Positions 22,176-34,900 of a stretch of 64,000 bases of DNA are shown piece after piece. Every line of letters starts with the position of its first letter. The first letter of the stretch is position 1. This stretch comes from Mesostigma viride (taxonomy: Eukaryota > Streptophyta > Mesostigmatophyceae > Mesostigmatales > Mesostigmataceae), in the NCBI GenBank assembly GCA_009746045.1, contig RPFO01000079.1, positions 3,429,909 through 3,493,908 on the forward strand, in the 5' to 3' direction. Under the pieces are notes generated by a model. It made no database searches, was not told where the DNA came from, and saw only the letters and a program-made list of their open reading frames with translations. Both the position numbers and the translations under genes were made by a program.

Positions 22176-24571
22176 ACGCAGATCTTAGTTCGCGAAGCTA
22201 TTATAAGCCTGCAAGTGCTTGTTGTATTGATCATTGTTCTATATCAAGCTCAAGTTGTCTCATTGATATCAGACAAGGATTAGTCACACGTTGTACAATT
22301 AAACTTGTACACATCATGTGCGTGCTACTTGAACTTCCACGTTTTTTCGCGTCCCGGCACTAGGCAGCATTTAGTTTACTAATTGCTGCTTGCCTCGACG
22401 ATATATCCCATGGACTGCAACTGCTGCATGCGGAGGTAGGTCGCCCCTCATCTACTGCACATGCACAAAACATTTCAAGCGCTGCTTGAGCAGTACGTAC
22501 AACGCAATTGCGGAGTGTTACCTGCTGAGCTGCACTGCTTGCAGGACTACAAACCTTGGTCAGGTGTCCTTACGCACCTGGCACTAATCCCATACGGTCC
22601 AGAAAGGATTTCTAGTCAGCACTGGCTACGGAACAGTGACCTCGCAATGCTCCCCAGACTGCCCCAAAACCATTCAGGAATGCATGAAGTTTAACGCGAC
22701 ACCCTAAGAAACAAGAGGAGGACGCTCAGCCGGCCGAAGAGGCCAAAGCCGAGGGGCAACCCTTCGTTTGACCTATTTGCCCCAGTTGGGGACAACTAGG
22801 CACTTTCGAGCTCTCGTTTTCTGGATACTCCGAATAGCCATCGCAACCACAATCACCCACCCATAACTTCAGGGGATATCGTTGTGCAGATTCTACATTA
22901 CATTTTACACACACATAAATGTGCTGTTCGCGTCCCCTTGAAGGGATCCTTGACATCACAAACTGCAACCTCCCATCGACCAAGCTTGCGCATGGGGCCC
23001 ATCTGCCCAGCTGTCAAAATGCTGGGTATGACACCCACATCCAGCCCAAAAAGTAACAAAGTCTCGCAGGACACCCACCCATTGTGCACGCCCAGATGCA
23101 TGCGTTTCCCAACAAACACACTCGTGTGGATGACCCCTGCAGGCAGGTGGGGAAGAGACCCACCTCCCGGGCCCAGGAGCACCCACTAGATACGATATGG
23201 CAGCGCTATTGGCGGTAACGCCACCACAAATGAAGGAGACAACCAGCACAGGCCAGAAACGCATATGGCTGGGAGAGGAAGATATCCCTGGGTGCCTGTC
23301 CCCCACCAAGGGCGCTGAGTCAGGCATGATGTGGGTCATTCAAGTCTCTTTCCTCGCGGTCATCATGCCTCAACTCGTCATGGCTCAAAATTTGGTATTC
23401 TCCTGGCACCTGGAGCACCCCGTGCGTGCCACGCTCTTCAAGGTGATGTGGGTAATGACTCCCACCCACCACCCATTAAGCACCGTCACGCAGCAACGCT
23501 GGCCCCATGTCAAGAAGGACTTCCCTCCACGAGCCGCCATCAGGGCGCCACGAGAAACTAAGGACTGGAAAAAACGTGTCCTAGGTCCCCGCAGCACAGG
23601 GCGCTTCCTTCCCTATGGCCTGTACTGTTCACACATGTCATGCATCATGCATCCAGCCCCACACTTCACACGTGTCAGGTATCAGAGCGCGCGCTAAACG
23701 AGTGCCTGCGCGGGGCAGCAAGCTTGCTTGATTGCGGGTATGCCATCAGGTTCACCTGCCATCGCGCCACATGCATCCCCCACGCCGCCAACTAAGCGGT
23801 CAGCTGCCCGTAAACACTTGGGTAGGACCCAATGCAAGACCAATTACCCTTGGCTGGCTCAAACCAAGCGCAAACTAGGCACATGACCGCTCCGGGGAAG
23901 GCACCCGCAACGCTCAAAATCCCGTCAACTCAGGCCCAGCCACCGGGCCTCTCATGGCGTGTAGCTACCCATGAGCTGCAGGGACCCGCTTACGGTTGAC
24001 CCGAGACAGGCTCGTGACCCGTGTCAGTGCCGCCTTGACAGCACCACATCCCTGGCATCTGTCCCAGATGCCGCGCTTGCTTGGAATGGTTGCCACATGA
24101 ACCAAGTCCTTGCCCGCCCGCACAAGTACAAGAGGCTGGAGGGCCACGCACATTGCACCCCGCGCCGCATGGCACGGCCGTGCCCAGGGGGGCGGATGCC
24201 TCGTGCAGGTGACGAGTAGAACAAAGTGTAAAATGGACCTATTACTCGTCACGCTGGTGCGTGTCACCGTGTCGGTGGCGGGGTGCCAATACCAGGGATA
24301 CGAGGTGGGCACCATCGTCGCATCCGGCACAGTCATGTTTACTATTTGCTCGGGCCGGCCCCTCGCGCGGTTCTCTGTGGTGACTAACGCCGCGATGCGT
24401 GGCCATCCGTGTGCCGACTTGACAGATAACACCACAGGAGCGTGACCAAGGGGTGCCACCCGTGCGACGCATTGGAAAGCAAGGCCAAAGGTTCGTGACC
24501 ACAGGAGCGTGACCAAAGGGTCCCAAGCGCTACACTTGTCGTCACCCGTCACACTTGTACAGGATACCACG
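22176..24571. other. No recognisable gene
   Basis: Several open frames of 80-170 codons occur on both strands (for example 23197-23697 and 22390-22587) but none shows family motifs, and opposite-strand frames overlap them. A short direct repeat (ACAGGAGCGTGACCAA) occurs near 24434 and 24500. It may be decayed transposon sequence. Confidence 0.4.
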
Positions 24572-27554
24572 TTACGACCCGCTCTTGACAACCTCCAACG
24601 CCAGCCGTTCTCCAGTGGCCCTCCGCTCCTCCGCGCGCGTGGCATGCACGCTGCCCCCTCCGACGCCCTCCCCCCGGTCCTGCTCGCCGCCACCACCACT
24701 CCCATTGTTAAAACTGCGCCGCCCCTCCCGCACCGCCCCCCCCGCCCCCGGGTCACTGTGCACTGACGACGCCTCCAGCACGATGGGCCCGCTGATGGCG
24801 CGCGCCATCTTGGAGTCCTCGAAGAACGCGACCACGTGGAGCAGGCAAGCGAGGCCCGAGAGAGCGACGCATAATGCTGCCGTACGCAGCGAGTAGCTCT
24901 GGGCGATGAACCCAACGATGACAGGTCCAGCGACCGCACCCGCCGACCCTAGCGTACGGAACATCCCCAGGAAATGCCCCTGGCCCTGCCCGCGCGGCGG
25001 CGCAAAGTCGGTCCCGAGGGTCATAACGATTCCCGAGGACATGCCATTGCCGCTGCCGATCGTCACGGCGGCGACCACGAGCAGCCAGGGGCGCGTGTCG
25101 AACGAGGCGCCCATTGCCCAGAGGAGGAAGAAGCCGAGGGAGAGGAAGATGAGGGAGGTGAGGATGACAAAGCGGCGGCCGAGGCGGTCCACTACCCAGC
25201 CGGCGGGGAAGAGCAGGCAGACATCGATCGCAAAGACGACGCCCATGAGGTAGCCGATCTGGTAGGGGGGGAGACACGGGGAGGGGGGGGGGGGGATATG
25301 GGCCGGAGCGACAAGGGCGGGGTGAGGGGGTCATTGTAAGGGGGTTGTGGTGAGGGGGATCAGGTCAAGCGCCACATGGCACAGCGTGGGCAGGCGGTTT
25401 GGTTACAAATTGTGAGTGGCTTGTGGATCAGGTAACTGTGCTTACCAAGCAGAGCATTCGCTGCCCCTAGTGGCTGTTCTAGTGGCCTAGGGAATGTGGC
25501 CTGTGGCCTGCAGCCTGTGGCATAAGTAACCTGCACTATCCTGCTTTGATAACATGCTTCCTTCACCCGCCTTCCTGAGCTGCTGTGCTAATTTGCTTTG
25601 CGTACCTGCTTTGCGTACCTGCTTTGCGTACCTGCTTTGCGTACCTGCTTTGCGTACCTGCTTTGCAAGGCAGCCACTATTCAGGTAATTGGGATTTAGA
25701 TTTAAAGTTAATGCCAGGTGGTCCAGCAGGGTTTCTGGTTGCCAACGACACAGCAACCCACACGTCCAGGTTCCTTGATGGGCGCGTCATGCTCAGCGAA
25801 TACCAGCCCGTGATGAACTTGGACATGCACAAGCAGCAGTGCGTTGGAACTATGACGCATTGGTTCGTGAGATGTGCGAAGCTGTGATGGAAAGCACGGC
25901 GGCTTTGTGAGGCAACTATTTTGCCAGGTGGTCGGGCTCCCAGTTCAAAGCGAGGACATCTATGCCTCTCTGCATGGTGTGCAGTTCAAGCCTCATTGGT
26001 GCCGTGTGAGCGGAGCCTACCATGTGGTGTTTGTGACTACACGGAGAACATCGTGAGAATTTTGGTGGTGGTGATAGGCTGCGTCATCTGTGGGAGGGCA
26101 GGGGACATCCGAACGCCCACACCATCCACAGCCATGCCGGATGCATGCCACATACGGCAGCAACCTCACACCGCAAGCTCTGCACAGCAGCAGCAACCTA
26201 TGAAAATGTATCTTTTCTGTTCTCTAGTGGAAAAGCTTTTCTCGGGGTGGATGCTGTTTGCAAGTCCAGCTCATAACATCAAACTCCTATGCCACACAGC
26301 AGAGCCATACACCACCACAATAACGCAACCGCATTAAAGCAGTACCACTACTGCAGTATCACAGCGTCACAACAGCATCAACACAGTATTGTAACAGCAG
26401 CATCGCAGCAGCATCGCAGCAGCATCGCAGCCCTGACACCATCGAGGCCCCCCGCTCCCCCTTACCTGGTCATCTCGCAGGCCCGCCTTTTGGAACCCGG
26501 CGAGAGGAATGAGCAGGTTGCGGCAGGTGCGCAGGGACATGTAGCAGGTGGCCACCGGGCCACCGATGAGTAGCGCGCGCCAGTGCAAGCGCAGCACGCT
26601 CAGCACGCTGGTGCGGTCCACGGGGCCGGCGGCGCTGGGGGAGCCAGAATTGCTGCTGGCCCGCTGGCCTGACTTGGAGGACAACTGTGTGCTCAGCAGG
26701 CTGGTGCTGGTCGGTTTGTGGCGACACTTGTCGGCACCTGGCGCGTCCACCTGCATGCCAGCTTCCACGCAGGCCAGACAGGCCTCACAGGCGGGCTCAG
26801 AAGGCTTGCTTGGGGCCGTGGGGGAGGCGGTAAAGGCCGCGTCCCTGGCCAGGGAATCAATGCCACGTGCCGCGAAGAAGCTGGCTGGCAGCGCGAGCAG
26901 CGCCTGGGAGTAGAAGATGGTGAGGATGTTGGTGTTGTTGGACGTGTACCGTTGGAAGCTCAGGAGCGCACCGCACATGAGCGGGCCGATTGTGTTCCCG
27001 AAACGCATGGTGCCGCCTATGAGCGCGCCGCCCCGGCCCCGTACCTCGTGGGGTAGGTCCGCCAGCACGCACTGCCGCGGCAGGCCGAATAAGGAGAAGC
27101 CGACACCGGCGAGGAACCGGGTTGTCAGTAGATGCCATGTCCGCGTGGATACAGCAGACAAAATGGCCGCAAGGGAGAACAAAAGGCCACCAAGGTGCAC
27201 ACAGCTCGCAGATGACAAGCGAGACGCCACGAGGCTTGCCGGCACACCGCTTACAAGCTGACCGATTGCTCGAGCGGATACGACGGCGCCAATGGCGCGC
27301 CGGTCATTGTCGATGGATGCGGCAATCAACGCCAATGCCGGCTCTGAAAGTCCGGATGCTATTTGGAAGAGAAGGGAGGGAAGGAGGAGAGGCCAAAGAA
27401 GCTGGCGGACGACGTCGCTGGAATCTATCCACTTGTCAGAGGTTTCTACAGGTTGAGACTTGCCCTCACGGGATGGAGATAATAGCGGCCTGTCCTCGTC
27501 AGAATTCTCAATGTCATTTCTCTTGCCACCAGTTTTTAAGGACAGAAAAGCCAT
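24572..27554 (-). CDS. Major facilitator superfamily transporter, 2 exons
   Basis: Exons on the minus strand are 27554-26466 and 25258-24572. The join GLRDDQ|IGYLMGVVFAID is phase 0 with GT-AG borders, giving 591 aa. The N-terminal 45 residues are hydrophilic and probably cytosolic. Hydrophobic segments follow in MFS order: LLWPLLLPSLLFQIASGL, then IGAVVSARAIGQLVSGVPAS, LGGLLFSLAAILSAVS and the RFLAGVGFSLFGLPRQCVLA helix. A long polar central loop (about residues 245-320, Ser/Cys-rich) separates the halves. In the second half the inter-helix motif AGWVVDRLGRRFVIL is a clear MFS motif A (DRxGRR). The substrate cannot be read from sequence; drug/H+ antiporter-like carriers look closest. The C-terminal tail is Gly/Arg-rich and disordered. 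It is divergent from the CobB-BtuF gene. Confidence 0.85.
25597..25668. repeat. 13-bp minisatellite in the MFS intron
   Basis: About five to six copies of TTTGCGTACCTGC. Read along the MFS gene (minus), each unit contains CAG|GTACGC, a strong splice-donor match. The true exon 1 donor is far upstream at 26465, so these are decoys within the intron. Confidence 0.9.
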
Positions 27555-28940
27555 CTAATTTCCCCTCATAATTGCGAGGTGGTGCTGCACTGGCAAGGAA
27601 AAGAGATTCATAGCCAGTTATTCCTAGCGTCGGCCATATTCGCCTGACTGGTGGCTGGCTTACTCATGACCCCCCCATCGCCGAATAGGACTCTCTAGAG
27701 TCTAGGCGTTGGCAGCATGTCCTAACTGCCACTTTTGAATCTCGTTTCACGTGCCAGGTGCCACAAAGGGACGGATATTGAACCACAGTAGATTAGAGCA
27801 TCTCCGCTCGGCATCTTGAACGCTTAGATCTTTTCCGTTGCAGTGATTCTATCCGGAGCCCACCGAGTAGCCTATGTAATATCGTGGTATCTACGAAAAT
27901 CGTGGTATCTACGAATCATGTAGGTAAATATTAATCTCGGTAGGTTGTTTTCTGTACGGAAAAATATACTGTGCATTATATGTTAGAATCTTGGATTCTT
28001 GGATGTCAGCAATCTGCTGCTTTCACGACCTCGAGAGCGAAACGGGGCTGGGCTGTACAGTAAGCGGAACCGCAGCCAATTCCATGCGATGACAAACGGA
28101 TCACTTCCATGACTCCCTGGCATGGCAAGTTGGCAACAAACCAATAAAACCGTTCACGAAAAGGCAACGGAGAGGACTTGGACGGTGGGGGGGGGATATC
28201 AAACAAAATGCCCAGTTCATTTGGGTAACCGGATGGACCACATGAGTCTTAACGCTTGACGCAACATTAGCCAGGATGAGTAAAAAATTGCAACATTTTC
28301 CAGCAATAATGCACATGGCTGATTTTGAAGCTACCCTTAGATTGCTGTAAAATTGGATAAAATGCCATGGGGCGTTAAAATGGGAGGGAAATGCAGAAGC
28401 GGTGTGCTCTTATTTTCCCATGAGCTAGAAAATGCAGCAGTGCAACTTGTAAAAGTTGAATTACACATGACAACACGACGATATTTTTGCACGCCCTCAA
28501 GGTGCTTTGTCAATAGCGGCGGCGTGTCTATATACCGGGCCCCATTTAAAGAATTTGCGTGCGGTGTCGCCTCACCGACAGCAAGTCGTCGCGGGTATCC
28601 TAGATTAGCACGGATTGACATCTTATCCCTATAACAGTAATGTTTTAGGGGGGAACCCTGCTCCAATTGTTCGTCCATCGGAGTCTCCGAGCTGGGTTGC
28701 TCAGAAGCTGGATCATGACAGGGAAGACATAAATGGTAGTGAAGCCTCGCAACCCCATTCCCAAATAAACCGTGGCCAGATGTTAGGGTTCAGTTGGCCT
28801 GCTATAACCAGCACTTGAGGTGGATTTCAGTTGTAATAGGATCATGGCGAGTTGGTGGAAATTGCAGGTCCTTCCCAGGACTTCTAATGTACTGCTAGTA
28901 ATACTCAGATAGAGGGCATTCTCGTTTTTGAAAAAGTACC
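27555..28940. promoter_or_regulatory. Shared divergent upstream region of MFS and CobB-BtuF genes
   Basis: About 1.39 kb between two start codons pointing away from each other. No ORF with motifs is present. It must contain both 5' UTRs and promoters; I could not assign a specific box, and no cobalamin-riboswitch-like fold was recognised by eye. Confidence 0.4.
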
Positions 28941-31900
28941 ATGAAGGCTTTTCTGGTCGCCGGGACCTTCAGCGGAGTGGGGAAGACCTCCATCGCCGTC
29001 GGTTTGATGGCTGCGTTCCGAAGAAGGGGGATGAGGGTCCAGCCATTCAAAGTCGGCCCAGGTTTGTTTAATGTGCTGCCGCTTGCATTTCTAAATGCTG
29101 GCTCCTTGCATGAGCAGCCATCCACATCTCAAGTGCGGTATGACAGCCCGCGTTTCATCACATCATCATAAGGTTTTACTCTTGTGATCCGAACCCACTA
29201 AGTTGGACGGGGGAAGTGCCTTGTTTCTACAATTCTCCTCTCTATGCACATGTTCGCATGGCCATATGTGGGATGCATCCCAGGAAATCTAGCTAGACTC
29301 TGATCTACACCGTTTTTGGTCCTGGCTACTTGACGGACAGTGTGTACTTTGCTTCGTTATGCTCCGCAGCCATCAAGGCTTGTCTATTTTCATCACAGTA
29401 CGTTGTGCTGGCGGTGCACTGCCATTATATAAATCATGCAAGAGGTCCTGTGTTGGAATCCAGTATCGTACCAAACTATTTCACTGTTCATGTCCCTATC
29501 AGACGAACATATGTGTTTAGCATCCCATGAGATAACATCCAACAATCCCATCATTACAGCTGACAGTGGTGCCCGCCTACACAGTTGTGTGGCTCAACTT
29601 CGGCCTCGCATATATGGGGCTGAAACTGGACCTGCTTCTCTCCCGCCCGACGCCTAAAACACTGGCATCTGCCCCTTCAGACCAGGGCTAGACCACCATG
29701 AAACCAAGGCTGACCCTGTCTTCCATCCAAGTATTTGCACACAGATTTCCATCTGAGTTTCCTTTGCATACCCATATCAAAGGTTGCGTCGTCTCCATTC
29801 CTTCATGCATCTTCCTTCTTGCTTCCATCCCACCCACGTGCCCGTCTGCGCCCAGACTTCATCGACCCGATGCACCACGAGCTGGCAGCGGGGCGGCCTT
29901 CGTGGAACCTGGATGGCTGGATGCTTGAGAAGTAAGCCCGTGCTTACATGGCAGGCTTGCCCATCATTTTGTCCATGCTGACGCGCCAGGCTCTTGCCCT
30001 TGATCCGTGCAGCTCTTCTACGTCCTCCAGGTGCACGGTTTCTGGACGTGTGTTGCCCCCCTTGTGTGAAGGACATGTGGATGGTGCACTTGGGGTACAC
30101 AGGCTGGGGTTGGGAAGCCGCATGTGTGGGGGTTGGGTGGCGGGTGGCGGTGTGAGAGACCTGTTGGGTGGGGTCCTTAAGGTGGCGGGGGTGGGTAAAA
30201 GGGTTTTACCTCGTGCCTTCTCCCCTGCAGCCAGTTTTTTTTGCCGTTCAGCATGGTGTCTTACATTGCCCTGCATAAGAGGCTGGTTCGAGAGTGTTTA
30301 GGGTGCACACCCCAATTTATTCGACTGGTCAGTCTAGATGTCCCTACCTCATTCCCAAACCTTTATTGGTGTTGCGTAGCATTCTCAATGCAGCAGCCCA
30401 GTCCCTCTCTTTTGCCTTACTCACTTTCCCACCTGCGTGACAATTCTCCCCCCAGCTGTCTCAGCTTCCATTTCATCTCGTTCCACTCCATCGCATCTCC
30501 CCTGCTCTTTGGGGGCTTGTCCTTCCCTTTTGGGGGGCTTGTCCTTCCCTTTTGGGGGGCTTGTCCTTCCCTTTTGGGGGGCTTGTCCTTCCCTTTTGGG
30601 GGGCTTGCCCTCCCCTCTTCCCACTCCGCTCGTCCCGCCCGCGGCCACGCCCCTGCAGGGACAAGGTCGTCTCCTGTTTCTGGCAGCAGGTGGGCAGCTG
30701 CGACGTGGCGGTCATTGAGGGCGTGATGGGCCTCTTTGACGGCCAAGATGCGGCCACGGACGCGGGCAGCAGCGCTCAGCTCGCTAAGTGGCTGGACGTG
30801 CCCGTTGTGCTGGTGCTCGACTGCTCCGCGCTCTCCCGCTCCGTGGCCGCCGTCGTTAAGGGTTTTGTCGAGTTTGACCCAAAGCTGCGCTTTGCGGGGC
30901 TCATCTTCAACAAGGTGGGTGCGCAAGCATGCGTGTTTGGCTTGGGATGGGCTCATCGACAGCAAGGTGGGCACGCGCACATGCGCGTGTCGTTGTGTTT
31001 GTAATGTTGTTGGACAGATGATGTGTGCAGGTAACGAGGGTTGCACTTGGAGGAGGAGGAGGAGGAGGAGGAGGAGGAGGAGGAGGAGGAGGAGGAGGAG
31101 GAGGAGGAGGAGGAGGAGGAGGAGGAGGAGGAGAGTAGTGCTTGTGTGTGTGTCTCCGTGCCCAATCTGTGTGGGAGGGCATTGTGCCGGCTTTCAGCAA
31201 AAGCGATGTCACTTTCTCATGAAGAGTTTTGTGGGCTGAGCGACCGATGGTTTGGAAAGCCTTCTGAAGAAAAAGATGGTCTGTGTTGCGGAAGAAGACC
31301 GACTCGTGTCTGTGTGCATGTCATCGTCAGAACATGGAGGCGACCGTTGATGATTAGCAGGCTGCGTCTATAGATAGTGGCGTCAACGGTGAGGAATGCG
31401 CACTGATATGTGTAGGCACTGATACGTATTAATTAGGAACATAACTGATAGGAATGCGCACTGATGCGTGTGGGCACTGATACGTATTAATTAGGAACAT
31501 AACTGATAGGAATGCGCACTGATGCGTGTGGGTACTGATACGTATTAATTAGGAACATAACTGATAGGAATGCGCCCTGATATGTGTGGGCACTGATACG
31601 TATTAATTAGGAACATAACTGTTAGGAATGCGCACTGATGCGTGTGGGCACTGATGTGTGTGGGCACTGATGCGTGTGGGCACTGATGCGTGTGGGCACT
31701 GATACGTGTGGGCACTGATGGGCACTGATACGTGTGGGCACTGATGCGTGTGGGCACTGATACGTGTGGGCACTGATACGTGTGGGCACTGATACGTGTG
31801 GGCACTGATGCGCACTGATGCGTGTGGGCACTGATGTGTGTGGGCACTGATGCGTGTGGGCACTGATACGTGTGGGCACTGATACGTGTGGGCACTGATG

Positions 31901-34900
31901 GGCACTGATACGTGTGGGCACTGATGCGTGTGGGCACTGATACGTGTGGGCACTGATGCGTGTGGGCACTGATACGTGTGCGCACTGATACGTATGGCGC
32001 ACGAACATGCCTCGGGGGGACCTGCGAATAGTTCATCATGCTTGGGCTCGCAGCACATCAGCGCTGACCACCACGACATTCAGGCAGTTTGCCCAGTAAA
32101 CCGCGGGTCCTTCCGTTGAGTCCCCTCACTAACACGGGTTCCCCCTTCCCCCCCCAACCCATGTGCACCCTCCCCAGGTGGGCGGCCCGGGCCACACGGC
32201 ATGGCTGCGTGACTCGGTCGAGAAAGCCGGGCTGACCATCCCCATCCTGGGGGGTGTTCCGAACGAGGCCGGCGTGGGCGTGCCCGAGCGCATCCCCGGC
32301 AACCGCATCCTGGCCAGCCACCCGCAGGAGATCCACGGCGCCAGCATCAGCACCAGCAGCAGCGGGCTGTTCCGCACGGGGTCCTACGACGGGGCCAACA
32401 GCGGGGGGGGGAGCACGAACGGGGGCCTGAATCGGCCCACGGTGGGCTGGCATTCCAACCGGGCACGGACAAGCACCAGCCGAGGTGCCGGCCCTGGGGG
32501 CGGCGCCCCCTCAGGGGCCCGCTCGCCCAAGGCAGTCCAAGGGGGGGCTGAAGGGGGTGGAGCCCCACCCGTGGGTGCGGTTCAGCCTATCAGTAGTGGG
32601 GGTGGGGGTGGCGCGCGCCAGGTTAATTATGTGGAGAGCCTCGCGGACATGGTGGTGCGTTGGCTGGACCTGGACCTGCTTCTCAAGTCGGCGGCGGGGG
32701 GCAAGGTGACGATGCTGGCCAGCTCGCGCATTGCGCTCAACCACCCGCGGCGCGCGCGCACGTTCCACAACCTTTACCCCGGGATGGAGCGGCTGGTGAG
32801 TGGCCTAGTCATCCCCATATCATCGTTTAGCACGCACTGGGTGGCACGAGCTTCTTTTCCCTAAACTGGTCTGTGTAGTTGTCGGATACACAGTCTATTT
32901 GATAATAGAATTCTACATCTATTTGATGCACTGGAGTATCAGTTTTTTCAGTACATTACTTCGTTGTCATGGCGGGGGGGGCTGTGGAGCTTGAGCCAGC
33001 TTGGGTGCGTGCCTGTACCTTCGTGAGCAGCGTTTGGTAGGCCTGTCTGAATCTGTTATCCGGCAAAATACCTTTTTTTTTCCTCTCCTTTTCACATGCT
33101 GTGCTGGCTCGCTCTCTGCACCGGGGCGAGGCAGCATGCCCCATGCTTTTATCCACATTACTATCCAAGATCCCCTCAGCACATTCTGTCCTTTTGATGT
33201 TTGGGCCTGACTACACCCATCCCGTCCCATCCCATCCCATCCCATCCCATCCCATCCCATCCCATCCCATCCCATCCCATCCCATCCCATCCCATCCCAT
33301 CCCATCCCATCCCATCCCATCCCATCCCATCCCATCCCATCCCATCCCATCCCATCCCATCCCATCCCATCCCATCCCATCCCATCCCATCCCATCCCAT
33401 CCCATCCCATCCCATCCCATCCCATCCCATCCCATCCCATCCCATCCCATCCCATCCCATCCCATCCCATCCCATCCCATCCCATCCCATCCCATCCCAT
33501 CCCATCCCATCCCATCCCATCCCATCCCGATCCCCCCAATGCACAACCTACCCCCCCCCCCCCACACACACACCATCACCACCAGGAGCGAAGAAGCTTT
33601 GGCTCCGCAACCGCCCCTTCCGTTGTGCCCAACGGCGGCGCGCTTCACACCATACGGGACCAGCGGATGAGCTGCGATGGCGTGGAGTCGAGTTCTTCTC
33701 TCCCGGTCCCCGATGGGGGCAGCCGTGTGCGCCCGCGTTATGCCGACAACGGCACCTTGCTACCCTGTGATGGCCTGCCCTCGGAACCTGGGGCCGTCCC
33801 TGCTCTTCCCTACGATGACCCGTTGAACGCGGCCGATGGCGCGCTATCGGACGTGGGGGGCAGTGTCAATGGGGGCTGGTCCATGCATGGTAGTGTGGGT
33901 GGGTGGTCCATGCACGGGGGAAGCACGGGCGGCAGCGTGAGCGGGGGCGCCCCCTTGGTGCGGTTTGGCAGCAGCAACATGGGGTACGCGGTGTCCACCT
34001 CTGTGTCGCCGCGGGCGCGTATTATCATCGGGATCGCCCATGACGAGGCCTTTTGCTTCTACTACAACGAGAACTTGTCGCTGCTGCGAGGTGAGTTTGG
34101 AATACGCGGAGCAGGAAGGTGAGGACATTACTTATAAGAAGGTAGGAGATTGTTGTTCATTATAGTAAAGTAATTTCGTGAACATGCACTGAAGGCATGC
34201 CACGGAGTGCCCGATGAGGTACTTTTCATAATAGGAATAGGAATATAACGTGAGAGCATCAAGGACTTGAAACTGATTCTTCGCTCGTGCATGGTGGGGC
34301 ACGATGGCGTTGAAGATGAACCACCTGAGAAGAGGTTGCCCTGCAACGCTAAAGAATGGTATCCCTTGGTCGCTGTACTGGTCACTGTAGCCCGTTGATG
34401 GTTGCCTTGTGAAGCTTTCGAGAATCGAACATGTGCTGCAATGGGGGTCGGCTGTGATGGGGAAGAAAGTGATGGCATCCTTTGGTGTGGCTTGTGGGGC
34501 TGGAAGCTTGCTTTTCACTTTGGAGGGAAGGGAATACTTCCTTTGTAAGTCTCGGCTGGCCAGGCTCAGGTGCCATGTGCAATGTGGAAACGGCGTGTAT
34601 CGGATCATTCAAACAGTTAAGCTGACCAGGTCCCCCTCAACTGGCGTGTGCCCATATGCTGCTGCAAGTTGAGCGTGCCCACGTGCCCCGCCATTTGTTC
34701 TTGTGCCGACATGCTGGAAGGTGTTCCAGTGCCTACAAGCCCCTGCAGCGTATTCATGTGCCCACATGCCCTGCACCCCCCCCACACACCCTGCCCCCTG
34801 CCCCCTCCACCAGAACACGGCGCCGAGCTGGTCTTCTTCTCCCCCATGTACGACGAGGAGCTGCCCCTGGGGGTAACGGGCCTCTATTTCGGGGGCGGCT

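Noticed and set aside
23197-23697. 166-codon frame as a gene
   Set aside because: No family motif, strong overlapping frames on the opposite strand and no exon-like neighbours.
23965-24939. 324-codon minus-strand frame overlapping the MFS gene end
   Set aside because: Its 3' half lies beyond the MFS stop without motifs, and its 5' half is the MFS exon read in a wrong frame.
31545-32079. HTYQCP-repeat proteins on the minus strand
   Set aside because: The intron 3 minisatellite read antisense.
32967-33770. Long frames of PIPSH and MGWDG repeats
   Set aside because: Produced by the (CCCAT)n array; every frame is open and nothing protein-like flanks it.
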